NCBI GenBank assembly: GCA_025765615.1 | Contig: JAIVFJ010000030.1 | Span: forward strand, 310,001 to 374,000 | Source of the DNA: Zopfochytrium polystomum | Taxonomy: Eukaryota; Chytridiomycota; Chytridiomycetes; Chytridiales; Chytridiaceae | DNA length: 64,000 bases | Direction of reading: 5' to 3' | In this document: positions 21,362 to 32,128 of the stretch, piece by piece | Numbering within the stretch: position 1 is the first letter of the stretch | How the letters are laid out: every line of letters starts with the position of its first letter | Notes under the pieces: generated by a model | Seen by the model: the letters and a program-made list of their open reading frames with translations, nothing else | What the model was told of the DNA's origin: nothing | Databases searched by the model: none | Position numbers and translations under genes: made by a program

Positions 21362-23518
21362 ATGGCGACGACGACGACGGCACCGCCGTTGCCGCCCATG
21401 CTTCCGTCCCCGGCCCTTCCCCCGGGCTCGGCCGCAACCTCCTCAACCTCGGCCGCCGACGCAGCCACCACCCCGGCCGCCTCCGCCGCACCTGATCACG
21501 GCCACCACGACCACCGCCGCCGCAAGTCCTCTCGGTCATCGTCGCCGTCATCGGCGTCGGCGGCAACTCATTCGCCCGCCTCATCCTCTCCTGATTCCTC
21601 GCCTTCAACCTTTTCGCTGCCAGCGGCCTCATCCGACCCACAACGGCCCATGGACCGCATGACGCAACTCCAACGGCCTCTTCACCAGCACTCACACCAC
21701 ACGCGCGATGTCCTTTCTACTCCACCGCTGCCCCCGTCCTCGCGACCGCTGGCGCCGCCTTTGAGGCGCTCCGTGGATGAAGGCGGGGACTCATCCCCAT
21801 CGTCAAAGTCCCCTCCAGAGTCGCCGTCGACCCATGAGCCGACCGGATCCGGCGTGCTGTGGACGCCCTCGTCCATCATTCAAGCAAACAACCAAAAGAA
21901 ATTTGGACAACCGACCTCGTCCCCGATCGTGCACCCCTCCCAGTGGACCATGGAGTCGTCGGGCGAGCCGCACGACGTTACCTTCTTGCCGAGCCGCTGG
22001 ACAATCACGCGGCCCCCTGAATCGCCCAGATGGACACACTTTGAGTCGCTGGACCAGTCGCCAGCGCTCAAACCCGTTTCGTATTCGACCGTCAACCGAC
22101 GGCCCTCCCTGTCTTCCCGCACCGGAAAGAACGAGCCGTCGCCGGTCGCTCTCTACCCTGCTCGCTGGAACTCTGGCGCACCTTCTCCGCGCCAGGGGCC
22201 GTCGTCGAGAGACGAAGACACCACAACACCTGGCACGCCGCACGGCTTCGGATGGCCTCGTTTCTCCACTTCGTCCATGTACGGCGCTCCGTACGGCGAG
22301 TCAAGCCCAAAGTCCCGCCAACCGTCCGTGAGGTCTCCTTCCCTGCGCGCCGTGCCTGTCGAAGGCCACGACCACGACCTTGTGTTCATGATCAAGCGCT
22401 CGCCCACCCTTCCGTCAGAGCTGCCGGACCACGACGACATTGACGAGGGTGACCACGTGCACGAAGTTCCCCCCTTCAGCATCGACGAACCGCCGCTCAC
22501 CCCCAAGCCTCGCCCCCACTCTCTCCGCTCTCTCTCTTTGCTAAAAACTCCCGCGCCGTTTCCGCGCGTCTCTCCTCCTCTCCAGCCATCCGCTTCGCCC
22601 CTCCTCCCGCCCGCGTCACCAACAGCAGCTCCCGCGCTTCCGCCACCAGCGGAGCCAAAGGCCTCGGAGAAGCCGCCAGCCCCAGCCCAACCCGCCGCCG
22701 CACCGACCTTTGCCCCTGCTCCGTCGCTTTGGACCAAGCTCGCCAACTCGCTCCGCGCAGCAGCACCCAAAAAAGTCAAAGGTTCCGTCGTGGAGCCCGC
22801 ACACGGACCAGCCGCCGCGGCCGCCGGCGACGGCACGCTGGGACGGCGCATCTCGAGCGTGTTTCAAGATGGACGCCAAGCGGGCGGCGGCGGCGCCGCT
22901 CCCGCCGCTCACGCCAAAGTCCGGCGCGGCGGCGGTCGTGGCGGCGGCGTCGGCCAGCGGCGACCTCCCGTCGCGCGACAAGCGGCAGCAGTACAAGTAC
23001 CTCAAAGTGCTCGGGGTCGGCGTGCAAGGCACTGTATCGCTGCGCCTGCACACGCCGACGCACGCGATCGTCGCGCTCAAGGTGATCAGCACCATGTCGT
23101 CGATCGACCCGGACGTGCGCAAGTCGTTCCGTCGCGAGGTCGGCATCCTCAAACTGACCGCCGTGCACCCCAACATTGTGCGCCTGCTCGACTGCTGGGA
23201 GGGCAAGCACAAGGTGTACCAGGTGTTTGAGGTCGCCTCCGGCGGCGACCTCGAGGCCGCATGCGGCGGCGGCGCCCTGCTCCCGGAGGACGAGGCCGTC
23301 CGGATCCTCACGCCCGTCTTTGACGCAGTCCGATTCCTGCACGACCTCGGCATCCTCCACCGCGACGTTCGCCCCCGCAAACGTCCTCTTGCGCCGCCCA
23401 CTCGCCGGAACAGAGTCGCTGCAGGAGCTGCAGACGATCCCCGTGCTGTCGGACTTTGGTATCGCCACGTTCGAGGCGTACTCGGGACGCCTGGCTACTC
23501 AGTACATTGAGGTAAAGC

Positions 23519-23552
<34 letters not shown>

Positions 23553-24120
23553 CTATGTGTGTGCGTTGTGTGTGTGTGGGAAGTCTTTTGTACCCTCCCC
23601 GCACCTTTCCGCCAAAATCAATATTCCTCTGGACGTAACACACTGTTTGGCCCCCCCCCAACCGCCCACTTCCCCCTCCAAAAAAAAATAAAAGCCCCCC
23701 GCGCATATTGCCCCCGAGGTCGTCCGTGGCGGCCGCTTCACCAAGGCGTCCGACAACTTTGGCCTGGGCGTCATCGCTGTCATGGTGCTCCTGGGCCGCA
23801 ACGTGCAGCTGTCCGACGCATACGACGACGGAGGCGAGTGCGAGGCGGCGGCGGCGGCGGCCGCCGCCGCCGCGCACCCGGGCCCGCAGGACGCCGCGTG
23901 GCGCCGGCTTACCAGTGTCGCGCGCGAGCAGGTCCGCGCCCTCCTCCACGTCGACCCCGCCCGCCGCGCCACCGCCGCCGCAATGATGCGCGGGCCGTGG
24001 CTGGAAAAGTGGGGTGTCCGCTACGCGGGCCCGGAAGTCGAGGCCGTCTCGGCCGTCTCGCCGGCCGCGACACCGCTGCTCCCCGCCGCGCCCCCCGCAC
24101 CGAAACCAAGTTCTGCTTAA
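21362..24120 (+). CDS. protein kinase with long disordered N-terminus and repeated Trp motif; two apparent frame breaks
   Basis: Exon 1 runs 21362-23511 and exon 2 23695-24120; the intron holds a (TG)n tract. The N-terminal ~500 residues are Ser/Pro-rich and contain at least five short motifs around Trp, such as HPSQWT, LPSRWT, SPRWT and YPARWN. The kinase domain shows LGVGVQGTVSLRL (glycine loop), IVALKVIS (lysine), EVGILKLTAVHPNIVRLLD, ILHRDV, LSDFGIATF and AHIAPEVV, all expected catalytic parts. Two single-base shifts are needed. One lies between about 22710 and 22930, where two frames are both open. The other is inside the CCCCC run at about 23370, where removing one C turns HRDVRPRKRP into HRDVRPANVLL. 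With both corrected, all phases close. It is a CAMK-like kinase by general appearance, but no subfamily could be assigned. Poly-Ala runs occur near the C-terminus. Confidence 0.65.
23514..23580 (+). repeat. (TG)n microsatellite inside intron
   Basis: An impure (TG)n run directly after the donor (GAG|GTAAAG) of the kinase intron 23512-23694. Confidence 0.8.
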
Positions 24121-24443
24121 ATATTGACTCATGCATTTACTATTTGTGATGTGTTTGCGTGTGTATGTGTGTGTGGGTGTGTCTGTGTGTGGGAGTGGGA
24201 GTGGTGTGTGTTTGTGGGTTTTCCTAATGGGGAGTTCCGCCTGGAACTCGCTCAACCTTTGCCTCTCGCTCTCGCCTCGCTCTCCAGTCTCTCTGTCGTC
24301 AGTCGCTCTCTCTCCTTTTTCTTTCTCTGAATTCTCCTTACTACTTTTCTTTCCTACACGGTGCTGCTGGTGGGTGGTGGTGGGGTGGCGTGGCGTGGGT
24401 AGACGGTTTTGACGAGGGAGGTGGTGGATGGGGGGTAGGGTTG
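24121..24443. other. convergent 3' intergenic region
   Basis: The interval between the stop codons of the plus-strand kinase and the minus-strand GATA gene. It contains TG-rich (24150-24215) and CT-rich (24255-24345) DNA. No gene or clear poly(A) signal was identified. Confidence 0.5.
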
Positions 24444-26596
24444 CTATTGGTCCGAGCTCGAAAAGATCTGACACAGTTCGCACCAATTGTCCTGATTCAT
24501 GTCCGCGATATCAAACTCAAACTCCAACACGGTCGCGGACGACGACGACAACAACGAGGGCGACAAGAAGGGGCTTGCTGCGCCGTCGGCCGCCGCCGCA
24601 GCCGCATCGGGCGCGTCGGACGCGAATTCTCCAAACGAGCCGAGCGGCGACGGTGTCGTGAGTCCGGCGTGTGTGAACGGGGAAGGAGTCAGCCCGCCGC
24701 CGGCGGCCGCGCCTCTCCCGCAGCGCGTCGTCGCCCACTTGCCGCCGCGCGCGAGCACCCGCGGGCGACGGACGCCGCCAACCGCCACCGCCGCCGCCGC
24801 CACCGCCAGCGGTGTCCCCGTTGTCGCTGTTGCTGTCGCCGTCGCCGTCGTCGTCAGCCCGGCCTGCACAGCCAACCTGTAGATGGCGCCGGCCACCGGG
24901 CGCAGCGACGCGTTGGGGACCTTGGCCAGCGCCGCTGACACAAAGTCGACCCGCTCGGCCGTGAGCGCAGACACGTGTGGCGGCGGCGGCCCGGTGCCGT
25001 TCTCCTTTGAAAACGACCCTGTTGTGGCGGCCGTCGCCGCTGTGGCCCGTGCCGACGCCGTCAGCCTCGGCGACGCTGCCCGTAATCCGTTCGCCCCCGC
25101 CACTCCGGCGGCCGCCGTCGCCGCCTCACCTGGTGGTCCCGCCATCCCGCTGCCGCGCCCCGTTGCACTTCCGCGCAAACGCGGTCCAGTCGAGGAGAAC
25201 GCCGCTGCCGCCGGCGTCGCGCTTGCCCCCGAAGCCGTCCCCGCCGCCGCCGCCGCCGTTTGTCCCCCTTTTCTTCCCCCGGTTCCGGTGGCGGCGGCCG
25301 CCGCAGCGGCTGCAGAAGCGGCGGCAGGTGACAGCGACACGCCGCCCTTTTCCGCCTTGGACACCAGCCGGATCTTGGGTAGTCTCACGCTGTGAGCAGC
25401 TGGACTCCTCGGCGGTGGAGACTCGAGCAGAGTGCCGTCGACAACCAGTTTTCCGCGACGGTACTTTACGCCGCAACCATTGCAGAGAATGTCAAGCCCC
25501 TTTGGCCCCTGCCGCCACATAGGAGTGACTCGCGTGCCACAGCAGGCGCAAGACCGAGATGCGTAATCGGGCTTTTGTGAGCCAGACTTGGTCGATGGAG
25601 TTGGTTTGGCGAGTGTGGTGGTCGTGGACGAGAGTTTGCTTGGTGTTGCGTTGGATATCTTTTGCGGTGTGGATTTGGACGCTCGCGGTGGAACAATGGC
25701 GGGAGGGTGGCGTCCAACTGTGGCAGGAGTAGTTGGGTTACCGAGAGCGGCGGGCACTTCATGTTGCCGGAAGCCAGGGACAAGGGACGTTTGCGACATT
25801 CCTGTTAGGAGGGAAAATTGCTGAAGGATATTATCTGCGCCGACCTCGGCGGCAGGGGCGAGACCTTCGCCTCTAGCATGTTCTCGTTGGTTTCCGTTTA
25901 CTGATGTAACCAACTTGGCAATTCTGATCGAGTGGGTATCTTTTCCCCCACTTAAATCGTCTGGGTTTAAGTCGGAGGAAAGGCTATTGTTGCCTGGATA
26001 TTCTGCGAGATGCAACTGTTCGATGGGCTGCAACTGAAGAGAGCCTGGGATGGCACTTGCATCATCACCGTTTCTACATTCTGAAGACCGCTCCTCTGGA
26101 AGGCGCTGGCTTTCGATTACAATATTGGCTGGGCTGCTTATTTCTTCACTCGAGTGGTTATAATATGAGCGTTCCGGCAGCTCTGGGGTTGCGGACGCAG
26201 CGAGGAGGTTTTTTCTAGGGCGACCTCGCTTTCTTGTCAGCGACGGACGGGACATTGACTGGGGCAGCAGAGGTTCGATGAGCTGCGCCGTCCTTGGAGT
26301 GCTGGCGTCGGTCTGAGTTTTCGATTTCGACAGCTTTCGCTTTTTCGAAGGCTCGTCTGGTTTGGCATGGGTGGCTGTGGCGGTGGCGAGGTAGTCCGAC
26401 GCGTTGGACATCATGTCCGAGTCGCGATACGATGGCGACGACGAATTGGCCGACAGGGGGCGAGTTTTGAGGCCGTCGGCGAGAACGGAGAGTTGAACTG
26501 AGCTTACCGCCGTCAGCGGGCGCTTCTGGTGCGAGCAGATACCACCAGTGATGCAAAGGGTTCGGGGGGCGGGGGTGGCGAATGATTGTCAGATTC

Positions 26597-26629
<33 letters not shown>

Positions 26630-27564
26630 ACGCACACACACATTCCCACACGTTGCGTGACAAGAGAGCCAAGTAACGTGACTAGTCTCCTCTTGTGTGC
26701 CCAGCGAACCTCGCCTCTCTCTTTCTCACCTGACGAGCCCGCAACGGCGAGGACTCTCGGGAGCGCGAGGGTCTCCCACGGTTCGCCAAGAGTTTCGAGT
26801 TGCCAGACGAAAAAGTCCTCTAGCGTCTGCGCCATCCGCCAGACGGGGCTCGCACTGCTCGTCGACTCGGCCACCGTTTGGAAAAGGAGTCGGATGTCGT
26901 CGACAAACGCTGAAATGGACGGGTATTCGTTCGCGTGTAGCCTCTTCTCCACACTGGAGAGGTCCACAGGCGGCGCGGAAAGACCGCCAGCGGCGTGTGC
27001 TGCCCCCCCAAGTTTCGACGAAGATGCAATCCATTCCTGCACCGCAAACGGCGTCGAAAAGGGCCTGGCTTCGGCGGAGCTCTGGAGTCCGTTCAAGACC
27101 GAGACGCAGGCCGTTTTCTCCTCGATGGACATTGGAACCTCCTCCTCCAACAGGCTCTGTTTTTTGTTGTCGGCATGGGGTGTGCGTTCCGCGACATTGT
27201 GGAGGGGGAGTAGTGGCAGTGGCAGCGGCAACGGCAGGGGCAGAGTGGTGGGAGAGGCGGAAAGGTTCGAGTTTGAGTTCGGGGATGACGAGGAGGGGGA
27301 GTGGGAGGAGGACGAGGAGTCAGACGGCGACGAAGATGACGGCTTTTGTGCAAGGGCAACAGCAGCGGCAACAACGGGAAAGTGGTTGGGGCGGCGGAGG
27401 GGTAGGTGGGACGGCGCACGACTGAAACCAACGTTGGTGCCACCAAACGCAGACGACGCCGCCGACGCCGCGGTCGTCGTCAAAGCAGACCGGGGGCGGG
27501 TGTTGGTGGTGGTGGTGGTGGGGGTCGTCGTAATGGCGCGGAGTCCAGGATAGCTGTCCGTCAT
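24444..27564 (-). CDS. bromodomain-like plus GATA zinc finger transcriptional regulator
   Basis: Exons 27564-26730, 26525-26508 (18 nt) and 26356-24444; phases (1, 1) close, giving about 921 residues. Exon 1 encodes a bromodomain-like region (about residues 150-260): PVDLSSVEKRLHANEYPSIS, then FVDDIRLLFQTVAES. Exon 3 has an AT-hook-like SLTRKRGRPRKN and a GATA-type finger with CACC, GTRVTPMWRQGPKG and CNGCGVKYRRGKL (Cys-x2-Cys, then Cys-x2-Cys). Long Ala/Gly/Thr/Ser runs fill the rest. The last residues (NQDNWCELCQIF) look structured but unassigned. The protein is presumably a nuclear factor reading acetyl-lysine and DNA. The 18-nt exon and the junction to 26356 rest on phase and splice signals only; the alternative is that the protein starts at the ATG at 26414. 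The CA repeat 26594-26640 lies within intron 1. Confidence 0.7.
26594..26645 (+). repeat. (CA)n microsatellite inside intron
   Basis: (CA)n with a few CG steps. It lies in the first intron of the minus-strand bromodomain-GATA gene, where it reads as (TG)n. Confidence 0.85.
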
Positions 27565-27729
27565 AATTACTGTCGCGGCGGCGGCGGCGGCGGGTTCCGC
27601 AGGGCGCGAAGCGGTGGTGGTGGGTTGGATGGTGTCGTTGGTGGGGGAGGAAGCGGGCGAGGACGGGTTCGGGTTCGGGGTTGAACGAAGAGCTAGTTAG
27701 AAAAAAGGGGAGAGGCAGAGAGAGAGAGA

Positions 27730-27767
<38 letters not shown>

Positions 27768-27792
27768 CAGAGTAGTAAAACGACGCGTTTTT

Positions 27793-27835
<43 letters not shown>

Positions 27836-27969
27836 ACCTCCTCTCTGACTGACTGCCTGCCTGTCCGCTGCCTCTCATCACACACACAAACACACAACAC
27901 ACATCACACTACTGTATCCGTCTGTGGTCGTTGTACGATTGAAGAAAGAGTACGGAAAGCGGCGAATGA
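27565..27969. promoter_or_regulatory. bidirectional promoter region with opposed (GA)n and (CT)n tracts
   Basis: This 405-bp region separates the divergent bromodomain-GATA gene (-) and the disordered-protein gene (+). It contains (AG)n at about 27715-27765 and (CT)n at 27800-27830. Each tract lies on the side of the gene whose coding strand carries the pyrimidines, so both genes have a sense-strand CT tract upstream of their start codon. Confidence 0.6.
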
Positions 27970-29701
27970 ATGATGCGCACAAAGAGCCACAACCAACACT
28001 ACCACCACCACCACCACACCCTTAACCTCTCTGACCGCGTCCTCTTTGCGAGCAGCCAAGACCGTCCTCCTCCTCCTCCTCCTCCGCCGCAGCAGCAGCC
28101 AAAGCAGTCAAGGCGGTCAAGGCAGTCAAGGCAGCCAAAGGGTTACTCTTCCTCCAATGACCGCCGCCCCACCATCGTCGTCCGCCCTCGCTCGGCAACA
28201 ACACCAACAACAGCAACCACGCCATCCTCTTCGTCTTTGCCCGTCGATGTTAGCACCGCCACCTTTGTGCCATACCAAACGGGCGGCGGCCGCCGGAAAA
28301 CGACGCTCGACCCGGTCATGCCCGAGGAGCATCTTGTGCGTTCTCGCTCCCGGTCACGCGACCGTCCCCGCTATGAGCATCAGCAGCAGCAGCGGCACAA
28401 TGCGGAAGCACCCATCACTGCTGTTTCGGAACCGTGGTCGGACGGCCCAGTAAAGTTTGCGTCGGTGTACCCCTCCTGGTGGGGTCACCAGGAGCATGTT
28501 CCGTCTGGCGGCGTTCGTCCGCAATCGGCGGCATCTCGCACTAGTGCAAGCCGGCCCACTGTCGGTAGATCAGGAGAAACGGACGCGTCTGGTTTGTCCC
28601 GCCAAAACCGGTCAGACGTGCGCAGCATCAGTCCAAAGTCAGAGACGGCCCACCGCTTCAGTCTATTTCCTCCACCTCCATGTGGGTATCTGCGTCGGCG
28701 CGGCGCAAACAAGTCATGTGAATATGCTGCTGAAACTAACACAATGATCATCAGTTCCAAAACGCATGATTGACGAATCGACACAAACTCCTGAACCATA
28801 CGTCCGGACACCCTCACCGAAACCACTTCGAACTCGCTCGTACGGACCGACCCAGCCTTTGTCTCCACAGCCCAGCATCAGTGACACCAGCGAAGAAGAC
28901 GCCGACGTCGTACACAGATTGGCGGCCAAGACCAGCCGAATACCTCGGCTTGTCCGAAATTCTCCTCCCATAGCAGGATTCGACGGCTCCCGGACTTCAC
29001 GAAACCAACACGACGGAAACGCGAGCTCGAGCGCTGCTCCTTTTTCGGTGCACACTAGATATCCTAGCTCCATCGCGTTTGTGATTGATGATGCGGCCGA
29101 TCCTACCGCACAGGACGAGAGGGTGCGGTTATCAACGACCAAACAAACGTCCGCGTCGCCGCCAACGCCAACGCGAGGCCAGAACCAACACCACCACCAA
29201 CTCCGCCACCACCACCACCAACACCAGAATTTGCAAACAGCGACTGGGCGACCAGCGTCCTGGCCGCTTTCGGAAACGCGATCCGAGCTACGGCCACCAC
29301 CATCAGAGTCGCGGTCGAGGCAGGAGACCCGCTCTCGCTCTCGCCAGCAGCCATCGCGACGGTCCTCGTCATCTGGGCGCAGGAGCACGCCAACCGCAAC
29401 AACAACAAGCGCGCACAGCCGGGCGGGGCGTCGCGAGAAGCGGCTCGTCGACATTGCCACAGAGTTTTTGAACTCTAAAGTCATGATGGCGCTGGACGTG
29501 AGCGTCCTGCTGGATGAAGAGCGGACTGATGAGGAGGAGGAGGAGCAGGAGCAGGAGGAGGAGAAGGCCGCTGGGGATGACCCAGGTTGCCGCAGTGGCG
29601 GTGGCGGCGGCGGCAGCGGCAGCGATGGGTTCCGCACCGCAGAGAGCGGACGAGATGCGTTGCCTCCTTTAGGACCGAAACCCTCAAACGAGGTCCAATA
29701 A
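27970..29701 (+). CDS. large disordered protein, function unknown
   Basis: Exons 27970-28681 and 28755-29701; the phase-1 junction joins LFPPPP to FPKRMIDESTQTPEPYV, and the total is about 552 residues. No known domain was recognised. The protein is rich in Ser, Arg, Pro and Gln with runs of His (HHHHH), Pro, Gln and Glu (EEEEEQEQEEE). It also has Arg/Ser dipeptides (RSRSRSRDRPR, SRSRQETRSRSRQQ) like those of SR-type RNA-binding partners. A short ordered-looking stretch, EKRLVDIATEFLNSKVMMAL, precedes the acidic tail. It could be a nuclear scaffold or splicing-associated protein, but that is only a guess from composition. A second ATG directly follows the first. Gene reality is supported by the 1.7-kb open frame and a clean intron. 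Confidence 0.6.
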
Positions 29702-30108
29702 TATATTTATTTGTGATCTTCGTGGAGGTGGGATGAACGCGCTTGCTGGTCCTGCCGTGCGCGACACACGAAAGCCACTTTTTTCCTTTTGAGATAATAT
29801 TAATATACAAAATACAATTGAAACCCCACATTCTAGCCTTCTAGCCGTAGCTCGTCGTAGTGCTTGTGAGACGCACGGTGGGTGAGTGATGTAGAGGCAG
29901 GTAGGGCAGGGGCAGGGGCAGGGGCAGGGGCAGGGTACAAGCGTTGAAGACGGAGCAATTGGGAAGAAGCTCCCCACAGAGGCGGCGGCTTCGTATGGAT
30001 GGGTAAATATTTAGTGTGGCGGTTTGCTCGCAGTCGCAGTGGGCCAAAGCAGAATTGTTCGTTCGACTGTTTGAGGTTTGTCGCGAGTGCCACACCGCAC
30101 TCTCTCTG

Positions 30109-30147
<39 letters not shown>

Positions 30148-30234
30148 CTCTCTGACTATCCCTCTCGCTCTCTCTCTCTCTCCCTCTGCCTTTCTCCCTC
30201 TCTCTCCCTCTGCCTCTCTCCCTCTCTCTGACTC

Positions 30235-30284
<50 letters not shown>

Positions 30285-30294
30285 CCTGCTACAT
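29702..30294. promoter_or_regulatory. intergenic region with GGGGCA minisatellite and long CT tract
   Basis: 593 bp between two plus-strand genes. It holds about five tandem GGGGCA units at 29905-29938 and a long impure (CT)n tract at 30100-30290 that ends a few bases before the first ATG of the RING gene. No further gene was recognised. Confidence 0.55.
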
Positions 30295-31222
30295 GTGATA
30301 CTTAATCAAAACTCTTTCTTTCTCCTCCGCACCAACAACAGAGCAAGCGCAGCGATGACTGTTATGGTGGTTGTTGTGCTGGGAACGCCGTCCACCGAGG
30401 CCGCGACGACGACGACGACGACGGCGACGGCGACGGCGACTTCCAAGGTGGCCCATCGTTCCCCGGATTCTTCACCTCCTACCCCCAAGCTTCTCTGTGC
30501 AGGCGACCCCTCCTCCGTCACGGAGACCGCCGCCACCTGCTGCACTCGTGGGCCAGCTCAAATGGGTGCTTCACCGCCGCCACCACAACAACAGCAACAA
30601 CAACAACCTTTGTTGTCGCTCTGTGCTCCCCAGGTCCTCCCCTCTGAGCGTGCGCATGTTGTCGGTGATACACACGTCGTCCCCGCCAACCAGGAACACC
30701 ACCCCCACCAGCAACAGCAGCAGCAGCAACAGCAACAGCACCCACGGCTCCGCACCGCCTCCAGCCACCACGCATTTCAGCCCTCTCTGCGCAATCTCTT
30801 CCGCCGCTCCTCACTCGCTCCACTCCAACAACAACAAGAGCCTCAACGACAAGCCATTCCCCAAAACAATCGGCCCACCCAACCCCGCGGGCCCCCCCTT
30901 CACCCGGCTACCCCGCGCCGCCGCCTGTCCCTGGCATCCTACTTTGCCGCCGCCCCGGCTCCCGCTGCCGCTGCCGACCTCGGCCTTCTCGCTCGCCGCC
31001 CAGCTGCGTTGCCTGGCGGCGCGTCTGCCACCACAACCACCACCACCGCCACAGCGACGACAGCCACCGCCGCCACCGCCATCCCCGCCGCCCCCAGGAG
31101 GTCGCACACGCTGCCGGACCTGGCCCGCCCCCGCGTCGCAACGGCGCTGGGCGGTGCTGCCGCTGACGCCGTCCTCGGGAGCGGCTTGAGCGAGCTCGCC
31201 CCGCGTGGCGGCACCACGCGCC

Positions 31223-31258
<36 letters not shown>

Positions 31259-31831
31259 TTTTCCTCCAAGCCGGCACGTCGTCCTCCTCCCCCTCCATCT
31301 ACGCCATCCACGGCGCCGCCGTCGCACCCACCGACTGCAAGCTGCCCATCGGCGGCGGCGGCGGCGGCGGCGGCTCTCCCCTCCTTGATCGCTGGCAAAA
31401 CTGCCTCGATTGCGCCGAAAGTCCGACAATCGCGAAGCAAGGCGGCAAAGTCGGCGGCCAAGGGTGCGGCGGCGACGGCGTCGGCCTCGACGGCGACGAC
31501 GACGACGGCTGCCCGATTTGCCTCGAGGAGCGCGTGCTGAAGGCCATCGGGCCTTGTGCTCGTGAGTTGAAATGAAATGTTTTTGGTTTCCTCTGTCCGC
31601 ATCTGTCTCCCATACTCACGCCAGCCCCCTCAAAAAAAAAAAAAAAAAATTTCCAAACTGCAAATTCACGAACTTGTGTGTGAAATCGCGCCAGATTCCT
31701 TCTGTTCGCCATGCATCCGGAAGTGGGAGTCGTACGCGGGATCGTGCCCATTCTGCCGCGCGCCCATCCCCAACCGCCGTTCTCTCTTTCGAATTTTCGA
31801 AAAGAAACACTTCTCCAGACGACCGGAGTGA
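30295..31831 (+). CDS. RING-type E3 ubiquitin ligase with low-complexity N-terminus
   Basis: Exons 30295-31561 and 31695-31831, about 467 residues. The intron falls inside the RING finger. Exon 1 ends DDDDGCPICLEERVLKAIGPCA and exon 2 continues HSFCSPCIRKW, then SCPFCRAPI, restoring a C3HC4 arrangement. The rest is low-complexity: Gln runs (30585-30610, 30710-30740), a Ser run (31225-31258), Gly and Asp runs, and Ala/Thr-rich stretches. RING proteins of this type recruit E2 enzymes to ubiquitinate substrates; the substrate here is unknown. The first ATG (30295) directly follows a CT tract, and a later in-frame ATG at 30355 could be the true start. Several overlapping frames stay open because of the repeats, but only this one joins the RING halves. 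Confidence 0.75.
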
Positions 31832-32128
31832 ACAAAAAGAGCACATCCGCCGGGCGTGAAAAGGGAACTTTATGCAACTCGGGCCGAAGCTGAATCATCT
31901 ACCATTGTTTCACAACTCGCACTCTCTTCTACTCCACGTCAGTTTAGTATTTTTTATGCCTCCCAGTTTTTGCCTTGCATACACTGCAGCGGTTCTAGAT
32001 GCCTGTCATTCCCCCCGCCATTTGCTCTCGAAAAGTATTATCAGCAACACAAACACAAATCAATCACCGAGGAAAAAAAAAAAGAAAGAAAAAAAAAGAA
32101 AAAAAAAAGAAAGGAATCAAATCGACTT

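Noticed and set aside
30371..31602. Alternative long frames on both strands through the RING gene
   Set aside because: CAG/CTG- and GGC-type repeats keep all frames open; only the chosen frame gives both halves of the RING finger.
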